14,565 nucleotides of DNA from HGM10836 sp045580645. GTDB taxonomy: Bacteria > Bacillota_I > Bacilli_A > RF39 > UBA660. The stretch lies in assembly GCA_045580645.1 (NCBI GenBank), contig JAZNOG010000064.1:1-14565 (forward strand), in the 5' to 3' direction. A model generated the notes under the pieces. That model did no database searches, was not told where the DNA came from, and was given only the letters and a program-made list of their open reading frames with translations. This document shows, piece by piece, positions 5,882 through 13,385 of the stretch. Position numbers and translations under genes: made by a program. How positions within the stretch are numbered: the stretch's first letter is position 1; each line of letters begins with the position of its first letter.

Positions 5882-7036
5882 ATGGAAGAAGAACTTAGCT
5901 TAGATAACATTCTAGGAGCAGATGAAATTGAAAATCTGTTTGTAGATGAAGAAGTACAGGATACTCCACCTGATAAAGGAGAGCCTTTAGATGAAGGTAA
6001 GGAAAAAGAAAAAGAAGAAACTACTGAGGTTAATGTAGATACTTTATTTACTGAAGAACCAGAGAGCGTAGGTAGTGGAAAAGAAAATACAGAGGAAAAG
6101 GAAGATACCACTCCTAAAGGAGATGGCACTTCTCCCAAAAACTTCTACTCTTCCATTGCCAAAGCCTTGAAAGAGGAAGGTGTCTTCCCAGACCTTGATG
6201 AAGAAGGACTTTCTAATGTTAAGAATCCTGAGGACTTTAGGGATTTGATTGACCAACAAATAAAAGCTGGTCTTGATGAAAGACAAAAGAGAATTGATGA
6301 GGCTCTTAGTGTTGGTGTTGAACCTACAGAAATCAGAAGGTATGAAAATACCATAAACTTCCTTGATTCCATTACAGAAGATTCTATTTCTGATGAAGGA
6401 GACAAGGGAGAAAAACTTAGAAAGGATTTAATTTATCAAGACTTTATCAATAGAGGTTACAGCAAAGAAAGAGCTGCAAGAGAAGTACAGAAATCTTTCA
6501 ATGCTGGTACCGACATTGATGATGCAAAAGAGGCTTTGAAAAGCAATATTGACTTCTTTAAAGATAAGTATGATACACTTATCAATGAAGCAAAGTCAGA
6601 AGTTGAAAAGGAAGAAAGAAGTAGAAGAGAACAGGCTGAAAAGCTCAAATCATCAATCCTTAATGACAAGGATGTATTTGGGGATTTGACTATTGATAAA
6701 TCCACAAGACAAAAGATTTATGATAATATAGCTAAGCCTGTATATAAAGACCCAGAAACAGGAGAGTTCTATACTGCCATTCAAAAATATGAAATGGAAA
6801 ATAGAACAGAGTTCCTAAAGAATATTGGGTTGCTTTTCACACTAACTGACGGTTTTAAGAATCTTGATGGTTTAGTGAAGGGTAAAGTAAGAAAAGAAGT
6901 AAAGAGAGGTCTTAGAGAACTGGAGCATACTCTCAATAACACTTCAAGAACCTCAGATGGTAATCTAAAGTTTGTAAGTGGAGTTGATGAGGACCCTGAA
7001 TCCTTTATAGGAAAGGGATGGAATCTTGATGTCTAA
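5882..7036 (+). CDS. Putative capsid scaffolding protein
   Basis: A 384-residue protein with no enzymatic motif. Residues 1-95 are extremely acidic and probably disordered (EEELSLDNILGADEIENLF, then many Glu/Lys/Thr). Residues about 95-200 are charged helices (LKEEGVFPDLDEEGL). Residues about 225-260 are a Glu/Lys/Arg coiled coil (AKSEVEKEERSRREQAEKL). The C-terminal part is basic (VKGKVRKEVKRGLRELEHTL), as expected for a scaffold that contacts the capsid protein. The gene stands directly upstream of the major capsid gene, the usual place for a scaffold in tailed phages. It has a strong AGGAG site (5871-5875), unlike most genes here. The assignment rests on composition and position, not on a sequence signature. 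Confidence 0.6.
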   Translation: MEEELSLDNILGADEIENLFVDEEVQDTPPDKGEPLDEGKEKEKEETTEVNVDTLFTEEPESVGSGKENTEEKEDTTPKGDGTSPKNFYSSIAKALKEEGVFPDLDEEGLSNVKNPEDFRDLIDQQIKAGLDERQKRIDEALSVGVEPTEIRRYENTINFLDSITEDSISDEGDKGEKLRKDLIYQDFINRGYSKERAAREVQKSFNAGTDIDDAKEALKSNIDFFKDKYDTLINEAKSEVEKEERSRREQAEKLKSSILNDKDVFGDLTIDKSTRQKIYDNIAKPVYKDPETGEFYTAIQKYEMENRTEFLKNIGLLFTLTDGFKNLDGLVKGKVRKEVKRGLRELEHTLNNTSRTSDGNLKFVSGVDEDPESFIGKGWNLDV

Positions 7037-7083
7037 GCCTATAAAACTATAAAGAATAAATTAACTGATAAATTTAATTGAAA

Positions 7084-7137
7084 ATGGCTGGAAAATTAGG
7101 TAAGTTTCAGATGTTAGGCTTCCAACACTGGAAGGGT
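7084..7137 (+). CDS. Major capsid protein, exon 1 (18 codons)
   Basis: The ATG at 7084 opens MAGKLGKFQMLGFQHWKG, then meets an in-frame TGA at 7138-7140 that lies inside the intron. The last six bases (AAGGGT, 7132-7137) pair with the intron's guide sequence at 7153-7158, with the required U-G pair at the splice site, so the exon ends at 7137. Joined to exon 2 the reading continues G-L-T-K-E-N-H, which fits the N-terminus I expect for crAss-like capsid proteins. There is no Shine-Dalgarno sequence; the leader is AT-rich and no terminator separates it from the scaffold gene. It would be missed by ordinary gene calling because of its length. Confidence 0.85.
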
Positions 7138-7268
7138 TGACTCACAAGTTAAGCCCTTGTAAAATTGGGTAAAATCGGTGAAGCCCTCCAAAGAAAAGCC
7201 TAAGGGTAATACCGAGCTAATCTTTATGGTAATACATAAAGACAGTGTAACGCATAGAAGATGAACCT

Positions 7269-7892
7269 ATGAATGGATTTATTTACATTATTAAAAACAC
7301 TATTAATAATAAGGTCTATATAGGACAAACAAGAGTTAGTGTAGAACAGAGATGGAAGGAACACCTCAGACATGCTCAATATGGAGAACAGGTTATTAAT
7401 AGAGCTATGAAAAAGTATGGAGTAGATAAATTTTATATAGAAACTTTAGAAATATGTAATCTAGATATGTTAGATTATAGAGAAATGTACTATATAGATT
7501 TATATGATTCAACAAATAAATCCAAAGGTTATAATGTAAGTATTGGTGGTAATACTCCTAGATTTAAAAGAAAAGTTTTAAGTATTTCTGATTTAGTAGA
7601 TTTATATGTAAATAAGAAATTTACTCTAGAAGAAATAGCTTTAAAATTTGAAGTATCTAGATATATTATTTGTACTGAACTTAAAAATGCTGGAATTATT
7701 ATTAGAGATAGACATGAGTCAAATACTAAATTTAGTAATATTCCAAAGAATGTTTTAGAGGATTATTTAAAAGAAGGAAAGACTTTGAGAAAAGCTGCAA
7801 AACTAGCAAATATTCCTTATCCTACATTCAGGAAAGCATGTATTTATAACCACATAGAATATAATTCTTCCACGAGTGCCCAACATATCTAG
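7269..7892 (+). CDS. GIY-YIG homing endonuclease encoded in the intron
   Basis: A 207-residue protein. Residues 1-90 form a GIY-YIG nuclease domain: FIY (4-6), YIG (17-19), the conserved Arg in EQRWKEH (R28, with H32), the metal-binding Glu in DYREMYYIDLY (E72) and the Asn in GYN (N89). All expected catalytic positions are present, so it is probably active. Residues about 115-143 (TLEEIALKFEVSRYIICTEL) and about 171-196 (TLRKAAKLANIPYPTFRKAC) look like two helix-turn-helix DNA-binding units of the kind used by phage homing enzymes. It would cut intron-free capsid genes near the insertion site and so spread the intron. The start codon's A lies in the P3 3' strand, so translation and folding may compete. 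It ends TAG, unlike the TAA favoured around it. Confidence 0.92.
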   Translation: MNGFIYIIKNTINNKVYIGQTRVSVEQRWKEHLRHAQYGEQVINRAMKKYGVDKFYIETLEICNLDMLDYREMYYIDLYDSTNKSKGYNVSIGGNTPRFKRKVLSISDLVDLYVNKKFTLEEIALKFEVSRYIICTELKNAGIIIRDRHESNTKFSNIPKNVLEDYLKEGKTLRKAAKLANIPYPTFRKACIYNHIEYNSSTSAQHI

Positions 7893-7900
7893 TAGATATG
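7884..7900 (+). repeat. Hairpin at the end of the endonuclease gene
   Basis: CATATCT (7884-7890) pairs with AGATATG (7894-7900) around a 3-base loop that overlaps the stop codon. It is probably part of the intron's P8 region; no T run follows, so it is not a terminator. Confidence 0.55.
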
Positions 7901-7974
7901 AAAATGTATGCTGAACTTGCACAATGGTAAAGTGTAAGAACTAGGGGATAAAAAGCCCTTAGGATAACAGAATG

Positions 7975-9432
7975 TTGACAAAAGAAAACCATTTAGGTTC
8001 TATCTTTCAGTTAGCTCCACAAAAGGCTACAAACTTGATGGTGCAACTGTTAGCTTTTTATAGAGGTAAAACTCTAGACACATTCCTTAATCAATTCCCT
8101 ACTAGAGAATTTGAAGATGATAATGAATACTACTGGGATGTAATTGGTTCTTCAAGAAGAAATATTCCTCTTGTAGAAGCAAGAGATGAAAATGGTACTG
8201 TAGTTGATGCAGAAAGTGGCATGGTTGGTGTAGGTACTGCTCCTTTCTATTTGGTATTCCCTGAAGATTGGTTTGCTGATGGAGAATACATTGTAGGTAA
8301 TCTAAATGAAATCTATCAATTTAGAATCCTTGGAGACCCTAGAATGGAAGGTACTAATGCAGTATATAAAGTAGAACTTGCTGGTGGTAATACTACAGGT
8401 GTTCCTGCTGAAAGACTACTTGCAGGAGAAAGATTCTCTGTTGAAGCTGCATTTGTTGAAAAGGAACTTTCTAGAAAGGTTGGTGATGTAAGATTTACAA
8501 GCCCTGTTTCTATGAGAAATGAATGGTCTGTAGTAAGAATCCAACATAAGGTTCCTGGTTCTATGTTGAATAAGAAATTGGCTGTTGGTATCCCTATCAT
8601 TAAGGAAACTGAAGGTAGATATACTAAGTCAGTAGCTACAATGTGGATGCACAATGTAGATTGGGAAGTAGAACAGCAATTCTCAGAATACAAGAACAAT
8701 GCACTTGCATTTGGTAGAAGCAACAGAAACTCTAATGGTGAATACATGAACTTTGGTAAGTCAGGTAATGCTATTAAAACTGGTGCTGGTTTATTTGAAC
8801 AAATGGAAGTTGCTAATACAATGTATTACAATACATTCAGCTTGAAGCTTCTTGAAGATGCACTTTATGAATTGAGTGCTGCTAAGTTGGATATGGGAGA
8901 TAGATATTTCTTAATCAAGACTGGTGAAAGAGGTGCTATCCAATTCCATAAGGAAGTATTGAAGACAGTATCAGGTTGGACACAGTTTGTTTTAGATGGT
9001 ACTCAAGTAGGTGTTATTCAGAAGACTCAATCTAATCTACACTCAAATGCTTTAAGTGCTGGGTTCCAATTTGTAGAATATAAGGCTCCTAATGGTGTCA
9101 GAGTTAAGATTGATGTAGACCCATTCTATGATGACCCAGTAAGAAACAAGGTACTTCATCCAAATGGTGGTGTTGCTTTCTCTTACAGATATGATATTAT
9201 GTATATTGGTACTATGGACCAGCCTAATATCTTCAAGTGTAAGATTAAGGGAGATAACGAATACAGAGGTTATCAATGGGGTCTTAGAAACCCATTCACA
9301 GGTCAAAAGGGTAATCCATATATGTCATTTGACGAAGATTCTGCTGTAATTCACAGAATGGCAACTCTTGGTATCTGTGTATTAGACCCAACTAGAACTA
9401 TGTCATTAATCCCTGCTATACTACAGGGTTAA
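7975..9432 (+). CDS. Major capsid protein, exon 2
   Basis: Exon 2 starts with TTG ACA AAA (Leu-Thr-Lys) straight after the intron's terminal G and encodes 485 residues. With exon 1 the protein has 503 residues, a normal size for crAss-like major capsid proteins of the HK97 fold. Recognisable segments include NHLGSIFQLAPQKATNLMVQ, FYRGKTLDTFLNQFPTREFE, EDWFADGEYIVGN, MWMHNVDWEVEQQFSEYKN and the C-terminal GICVLDPTRTMSLIPAILQ. It forms the icosahedral shell. An ATG at 7972 is formed by intron bases and is not the true start. A strong terminator follows. Codon use is regular and no frameshift is seen. Identification is by recalled similarity to the crAss-like family. Confidence 0.92.
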   Translation: MTKENHLGSIFQLAPQKATNLMVQLLAFYRGKTLDTFLNQFPTREFEDDNEYYWDVIGSSRRNIPLVEARDENGTVVDAESGMVGVGTAPFYLVFPEDWFADGEYIVGNLNEIYQFRILGDPRMEGTNAVYKVELAGGNTTGVPAERLLAGERFSVEAAFVEKELSRKVGDVRFTSPVSMRNEWSVVRIQHKVPGSMLNKKLAVGIPIIKETEGRYTKSVATMWMHNVDWEVEQQFSEYKNNALAFGRSNRNSNGEYMNFGKSGNAIKTGAGLFEQMEVANTMYYNTFSLKLLEDALYELSAAKLDMGDRYFLIKTGERGAIQFHKEVLKTVSGWTQFVLDGTQVGVIQKTQSNLHSNALSAGFQFVEYKAPNGVRVKIDVDPFYDDPVRNKVLHPNGGVAFSYRYDIMYIGTMDQPNIFKCKIKGDNEYRGYQWGLRNPFTGQKGNPYMSFDEDSAVIHRMATLGICVLDPTRTMSLIPAILQG

Positions 9433-9442
9433 TATAGTATTT

Positions 9443-9480
9443 AAAGGGAGATGGAGTAACTCTCCTCTCCCTTTCTTTTT
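9443..9480 (+). terminator. Strong terminator after the capsid gene
   Basis: A 9-bp stem AAAGGGAGA (9443-9451) with TCTCCCTTT (9466-9474) encloses a smaller GGAG/CTCC stem, followed by CTTTTT. Confidence 0.9.
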
Positions 9481-9498
9481 ATAAATTAAGGAGAAGAT

Positions 9499-10524
9499 AT
9501 GGCAAAAGAAAAAATGGAAGAGAAAGTAGGTTATCAGACACCAAACTTTGATTTGGATGATGATATGAATATGCCTATGCAAGAGGTAATTAAGGAAGAA
9601 GTTCCTATTAAGTCCCCTAAAAAGACTCAAAGAAAGATTGAAGAACCTGTAGAAGAAATGGTTAGTTGTCTTAGAAATGAAAGAATTATTGTAAGACATG
9701 TACCAAAGCTAACAGGTATGTGGGGCAATAATCCTAAGCATATTCTTGCAGGAGGTATGGCAGAAGGTGCAGTTAGAACATTTGTAGTACCTAGACTATC
9801 TTCAGGTATGTTTGTTAATGTCCTTACAGACAAGGAAAAGGCATTCCTAGAAGAAATTATGGGACTTGAATATAATGCACTAAGTATTTATAAAAAGGTA
9901 GATAATTTCTGGGATGACTCTAATGAGAATGGTATTAATAAGGTAAGATTATCAAAACAAGATAATTACTTTAACCTTTCTGACCCAGAAGATTATATTA
10001 GATATAAAATATTGTTAGCAAATAAGGACTATATTGCTCCTTCATTGCAAGCTTTACAGGATACTCCAAAGGCTACATATCAATTTGTTATCATTTCTGA
10101 AGGAGAAGAAACTAAGGTTGCTAAGAGTAATATGAGTAGTACAATGATGTGCTACAAGGAATTTGGTAAGATTGAAGATGATATTGACACATTAAGAGTT
10201 ATTATTGAAACTATTGATGGTAGACCTACATCTCAAACTGCTAAACTTGAATTCTTGCAAACTAGGGTTAATAGCTTGATTCAGGCTGATAGTAAGATAT
10301 TCTTGAAGGTTGTTACTGACCCAATGCTTCCTACAAAGGTTCTTATTAAGAGAGCTATAGAAGCTGGATTAATTTCCAATAGAGGTAATTACTTGTATTT
10401 GAGAAAGGATAACACTCCATTGTGTGAAGCTAATGAGGAACCTACATTAAATATAGCAGCTAAGTATTTAAATTCTCCTAAGCATCAAGAAGTTAAATTT
10501 GCTTTGGAGGCTAAGCTAAAGTAA
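9499..10524 (+). CDS. Conserved crAss-like virion protein (uncharacterised)
   Basis: A 341-residue protein. Residues 1-55 are low complexity and charged, first acidic (NFDLDDDMNMP) then Lys/Pro-rich (PIKSPKKTQRKIEEP), and probably disordered. From about residue 57 a folded domain begins: CLRNERIIVRHVPKLTGMWG, NPKHILAGGMAEGAVRTFVV, DPEDYIRYKILLANKDYIAP and LEFLQTRVNSLIQADSKIFL. The C-terminus (KYLNSPKHQEVKFALEAKL) is helical. I recall proteins of this type directly downstream of crAss-like major capsid genes and take it as a virion structural component, perhaps capsid-associated; no specific role can be read from sequence. It has a good AGGAG site (9489-9493), although a strong terminator lies just upstream and no promoter box is visible. 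Confidence 0.6.
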   Translation: MAKEKMEEKVGYQTPNFDLDDDMNMPMQEVIKEEVPIKSPKKTQRKIEEPVEEMVSCLRNERIIVRHVPKLTGMWGNNPKHILAGGMAEGAVRTFVVPRLSSGMFVNVLTDKEKAFLEEIMGLEYNALSIYKKVDNFWDDSNENGINKVRLSKQDNYFNLSDPEDYIRYKILLANKDYIAPSLQALQDTPKATYQFVIISEGEETKVAKSNMSSTMMCYKEFGKIEDDIDTLRVIIETIDGRPTSQTAKLEFLQTRVNSLIQADSKIFLKVVTDPMLPTKVLIKRAIEAGLISNRGNYLYLRKDNTPLCEANEEPTLNIAAKYLNSPKHQEVKFALEAKLK

Positions 10525-10527
10525 TAT

Positions 10528-11199
10528 ATGACACCACAGGAATTTTCTAATGAATTCGATATTCTATACAATAACACAATGAGTAATCAAGCTCCAGGTC
10601 TTGATGAGTATGAAAAGTCTGTTTTTCTTACTACTGCACAAGAAGATTTATTATTGGAGCTTTATAATGGTAAAAATCCACTTGGCGACTCATTTGAAAA
10701 AACTGAGGAAATTAGAAGATACTTGAGTGACTTAGTTAAAACTTATACAACTACTGTCAAAGTAGAAAAAGATACAGGACTATCTAAACACTCTGTATTC
10801 TTTAAGCTTCCTGAAGATTTATGGTTCATAACTTATGAGTCTGTTAATTTAGAGGATGCTAAACTAAAATGTCTTGATAACAGCGATGTCCTAGTTGTTC
10901 CTGTTACTCAAGATGATTATCATAGAATAAAAGGCAATCCTTTTAGGAAAGCTAAAGATAATAGGGTGCTTAGATTAGATTTAGATAGTAATCTAGTAGA
11001 ACTAATATCAGAGTATAATATTAGCAAATACTTTATTAGATATCTATCTAAGCCTACTCCTATTATATTAATAGATTTACCTGATGGATTAACCATCAAT
11101 AACATAAGTAATGAAACAAATTGCAAGCTAAACCCTTTATTGCATAGGTTTATAGTAAAAAGAGCAGTAGAGTTAGCTAGCGTAGCTTATAAAAGCTAA
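10528..11199 (+). CDS. Probable head-tail connector/ring-type virion protein
   Basis: A 223-residue protein starting four bases after the previous stop. The N-terminus (MTPQEFSNEFDILYNNTMSN, then APGLDEYEKSVFLTTAQEDL) is a helical region I recall as conserved in virion clusters of crAss-like and other Bacteroidota phages. A central beta region holds FFKLPEDLWFITYESVNLED. The end (CKLNPLLHRFIVKRAVELAS) forms a basic amphipathic helix of the kind seen in connector or adaptor proteins that ring the portal. Its place after the capsid gene and before a P22 gp4-like gene agrees with a head-tail interface role. This is inferred from recalled family context, not from a catalytic or binding motif. Confidence 0.5.
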   Translation: MTPQEFSNEFDILYNNTMSNQAPGLDEYEKSVFLTTAQEDLLLELYNGKNPLGDSFEKTEEIRRYLSDLVKTYTTTVKVEKDTGLSKHSVFFKLPEDLWFITYESVNLEDAKLKCLDNSDVLVVPVTQDDYHRIKGNPFRKAKDNRVLRLDLDSNLVELISEYNISKYFIRYLSKPTPIILIDLPDGLTINNISNETNCKLNPLLHRFIVKRAVELASVAYKS

Positions 11200-11235
11200 T
11201 AATTAAACTATTGTATAATTTAATATTAAATTAAA

Positions 11236-12225
11236 ATGGCAACATTTAGTACAAATCAAGTAAGACATCTTTATGTAGTAACATCATTGAAGACTCCTCA
11301 TGTACTTCCAGCAGATGCTGCTGGCTCTATTGCAGTTAAGAGTGACAATGCTAAGAATCACTTATATTTTGAATATAAGGGTGCTGATAACCTAATGAGA
11401 AGTGACCTAATTGATATAAAGAATATTCTTTATGCAAAGGCTACTGATGCTAATGATATGGCACATGAACTCAAGGCAGTTACTGTAACATTGGATAGTA
11501 CTGTTAATGGAGGTGAACCAGTAGCAGGACAAGATTATATCTTGAGAATTGCTTTCAGACAATTTGTAGGTATGTCTGATGCAGACCAATACTTCAAGTA
11601 TGGTATGGTACATGCTTATTCAGGTATGACAGCTTCAGATTTCTACAAGAAGCTTGCTCTTTCATTAGTTAAGAATTTTAGTAGAGAAACCACTCAATTG
11701 CTAAGCTTCACTCTTGAAGATGGCGAAGGAGAAGGAACTCCTGTAGATGCTACTACAAAGGAAAGTGATTTAAATGGAACCTATACAGCTTTAGTTATTG
11801 ATGAAGTAGCACAGGATTGGGTTCTTGGTAAGAAAGAACAAACTCCTGTTTACTTTGAAGTACAGCCTACAACAATTACTGTTGAAGGAGATGAACTAAT
11901 TTGGGGTAAGGTAGAAGATACTGAATCTTCTGGTACCATTGAAAATGGTAAGAAGATTGCTGACCTTGAATACTTCTGCATGGGTGAAAGAGGTGATGTT
12001 TATAGAGGAGCTGGATTCCCTAATGATATTCATACTACTTACCTTGTAGACCCAAGTAATGCTTACCACACATTTGATATTCACTATGCTTATGTTGGTA
12101 GCAATGAAGCAGTACAGAAGTCTGAAAAGGATATTACTATTGTATGTGCTGATAAGGAAGAGCTTAATAAGGTTATTACAGCCTTCAACACTGCTACAGG
12201 TCTTAACATCGCAACTATTGCTTAA
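11236..12225 (+). CDS. Conserved crAss-like structural protein (candidate auxiliary capsid or tail component)
   Basis: A 329-residue, largely beta-rich protein. It opens FSTNQVRHLYVVTSLKT, continues with HLYFEYKGADNLMRSDLIDI, IKNILYAKATDANDMAHEL and QDYILRIAFRQFVGMSDADQ, then the helical SDFYKKLALSLVKNFSRET. Its end (ELNKVITAFNTATGLNIATI) is a helix plus strand. This set of segments is, as I recall, conserved across crAss-like phages in the structural block. Regular composition, lack of enzymatic motifs and its own strong terminator suggest an abundant virion protein. Whether it decorates the capsid or builds the tail cannot be decided here. The AT-only leader (11200-11235) lacks both a Shine-Dalgarno sequence and a TAnnTTTG box. 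Confidence 0.58.
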   Translation: MATFSTNQVRHLYVVTSLKTPHVLPADAAGSIAVKSDNAKNHLYFEYKGADNLMRSDLIDIKNILYAKATDANDMAHELKAVTVTLDSTVNGGEPVAGQDYILRIAFRQFVGMSDADQYFKYGMVHAYSGMTASDFYKKLALSLVKNFSRETTQLLSFTLEDGEGEGTPVDATTKESDLNGTYTALVIDEVAQDWVLGKKEQTPVYFEVQPTTITVEGDELIWGKVEDTESSGTIENGKKIADLEYFCMGERGDVYRGAGFPNDIHTTYLVDPSNAYHTFDIHYAYVGSNEAVQKSEKDITIVCADKEELNKVITAFNTATGLNIATIA

Positions 12226-12242
12226 TAGTGAGATAAGATTAT

Positions 12243-12271
12243 AGGAGGCTAAGTTATTAGCCTCCTTTTTT
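12243..12271 (+). terminator. Strong intrinsic terminator
   Basis: A perfect 10-bp stem AGGAGGCTAA (12243-12252) with TTAGCCTCCT (12257-12266), loop GTTA, is followed by a T run to 12271. Confidence 0.93.
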
Positions 12272-12293
12272 ATTATTTATAAATCAAAGAGGT

Positions 12294-12944
12294 ATGATAC
12301 ATTTTAATGAATTAAGATTTAGTAGAGATAATAAATACCTTATCATTGATGCTGCTATTGATAGTCAAGATTTTTATGAAAATGTAGTACTTGATAGTAT
12401 AATTATAGATAATCAAAATACCTTTGTAAACAATGGTCCTAGTTCTACTCCAGTATATACACATAGTATAGCTGAATTGCATAATAAAGTATATTCTATT
12501 CCAGAAGAATGTAATTGTAATTCAGTATTAGTAGAAGATGGTTCTTATTGTTTTACTTCGGGACTTGATTTAATGAAGCATGTTAGAATAGAAGTTCCTG
12601 TTAGTTTATATGGAATAGACCCCTATAAAGATATGTTATTTGTTTATGTTATTGCTTCAGGTACACCAGCAGCAGGTACTCCTTGTGGATTTGATAATGG
12701 TAAAATAATGGGTACTGTAGTAAACTTGAAGGCTATGTATGATAGTATGCTTTGCTATATAAGACAAGTAGAAAACAGCTGTGAAGTCCCTAAGAATTTC
12801 ATAGATAGCATATTAAAATACAAAGCATTTGAATTGAGTATTAGAACAGGAAATTATCCTCTAGCAATTAAGTATTGGAATAAATATTTATCTAATAGCA
12901 AACCTAATATTTCTACTATTAAAACTTGTAACTGTCATGGATAA
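12294..12944 (+). CDS. Conserved crAss-like virion-cluster protein (uncharacterised)
   Basis: A 216-residue protein. The N-terminal half is beta-rich (MIHFNELRFSRDNKYLIIDA, VVLDSIIIDNQNTF), followed by a cysteine-containing stretch (EECNCNSVLVEDGSYCFTSG). The C-terminal third is helical (YDSMLCYIRQVENSCEVP, DSILKYKAFELSIRTGNYPL, KYWNKYLSN) and the protein ends with CNCHG. There are seven or more cysteines, unusually many for this region, including two CNC motifs, but no defined zinc-finger pattern. It overlaps the next gene by eight bases, implying translational coupling. It follows a terminator with no clear promoter box. A structural or tail-assembly role is inferred from context only. Confidence 0.5.
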   Translation: MIHFNELRFSRDNKYLIIDAAIDSQDFYENVVLDSIIIDNQNTFVNNGPSSTPVYTHSIAELHNKVYSIPEECNCNSVLVEDGSYCFTSGLDLMKHVRIEVPVSLYGIDPYKDMLFVYVIASGTPAAGTPCGFDNGKIMGTVVNLKAMYDSMLCYIRQVENSCEVPKNFIDSILKYKAFELSIRTGNYPLAIKYWNKYLSNSKPNISTIKTCNCHG

Positions 12945-13281
12945 TATTACTGCTATATCTTCTGAAGCATTTGCAAGATACTTCAATGCTCTTTCAAAGT
13001 TAGGATATAAAAGTTATACTGATGTCAATAAACTACTTGCTTTATCTCTTATAGAAGAACTTTTGACTGGTGAACTATCCTTCTTTGTTACAGAAGAAGA
13101 CTATAGAAGTATAACAAATGCACTATATTGTATAATGGGAGATAATTGCTTAATAAGTTTACCAAGCTATGATACTTGGGATAGTGCTATCCATAAGGAT
13201 TTGACTAATGTAATATATAGAATTACAGAAGGGGATATCCTAAGAATTACAGGAGAATGTGACTTTAGAATAGAAGCATAA
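12937..13281 (+). CDS. Small conserved crAss-like protein (uncharacterised)
   Basis: A 114-residue, compact, mainly helical protein. Residues about 8-50 read as SSEAFARYFNALSKLGYKSY, then VNKLLALSLIEELLTGELSF and FVTEEDYRSITNALYCIMGD, a pattern I recall for a small protein at this spot in crAss-like genomes. The C-terminus is a short beta region (ITEGDILRITGECDFRIEA). It starts inside the end of the upstream gene (ATGGATAA overlap), so the two products are probably made together and may act together. No membrane segment, signal or catalytic motif is visible. Confidence 0.5.
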   Translation: MDNITAISSEAFARYFNALSKLGYKSYTDVNKLLALSLIEELLTGELSFFVTEEDYRSITNALYCIMGDNCLISLPSYDTWDSAIHKDLTNVIYRITEGDILRITGECDFRIEA

Positions 13282-13314
13282 CTATTATACTAATATCATT
13301 ATCATAAAAATAAT

Positions 13315-13362
13315 AAAATCCTTGCAGATGTGAGAGAAAAGTCTTATATTTGTGAGGATTTT
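13315..13362 (+). repeat. Inverted repeat around a promoter, possible terminator
   Basis: AAAATCCT (13315-13322) is exactly complementary to AGGATTTT (13355-13362). The 32-base loop contains almost the whole promoter at 13322-13352. A short T run within and after the right arm could make it a weak terminator. Confidence 0.4.
13322..13352 (+). promoter_or_regulatory. Bacteroidota-type promoter for the gp4-like gene
   Basis: TTG at 13322-13324, a 20-base spacer and TATATTTG at 13345-13352 match the Bacteroidota consensus, with the same spacing as the promoter at 1557. Transcription starting near 13358 would give a leader of about 28 bases before the ATG at 13386. Confidence 0.65.
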
Positions 13363-13385
13363 TAGTTATAGCTAATAATAAAATT

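Larger units (their letters stand above)
7138..7974 (+). ncRNA. Group I self-splicing intron in the major capsid gene
   Basis: The core can be drawn by hand. P1: exon AAGGGU (7132-7137) with GCCCUU (7153-7158), U-G at the cleavage site. P10: 7148-7152 with the first five bases of exon 2 (7975-7979). P3: 7166-7170 with 7265-7269. P4: UCGGU (7175-7179) with ACCGA (7211-7215). P5: 7183-7187 with 7203-7207. P6: 8 bp, 7221-7228 with 7235-7242. P7: GCAUA (7252-7256) with UAUGC (7907-7911). A P9-type stem pairs CUAGGGG (7941-7947) with CCCUUAG (7956-7962). The intron ends in G (7974). The AAUACCGAGC block fits the conserved Q element. A homing endonuclease gene fills the P8 region. I do not assign the subgroup. 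Confidence 0.93.

Noticed and set aside
5842..6138. 98-codon minus-strand open frame opposite the scaffold gene
   Set aside because: It is a Ser/Val/Phe-rich mirror of the acidic coding strand, overlaps the head-module promoter and has no supporting signals.
7884..7900. Terminator for the endonuclease gene
   Set aside because: The hairpin has no following T run and lies inside the intron upstream of P7; termination here would abolish capsid expression.
7972..7974. ATG as the start of the major capsid protein
   Set aside because: These bases belong to the intron's 3' end. P1 and P10 pairing and the restored frame place the real start at 7084.
8316..8747. 143-codon open frame on the minus strand
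   Set aside because: It lies wholly opposite the capsid exon, has no leader signal and gives a Ser/Leu-rich product typical of a shadow frame.
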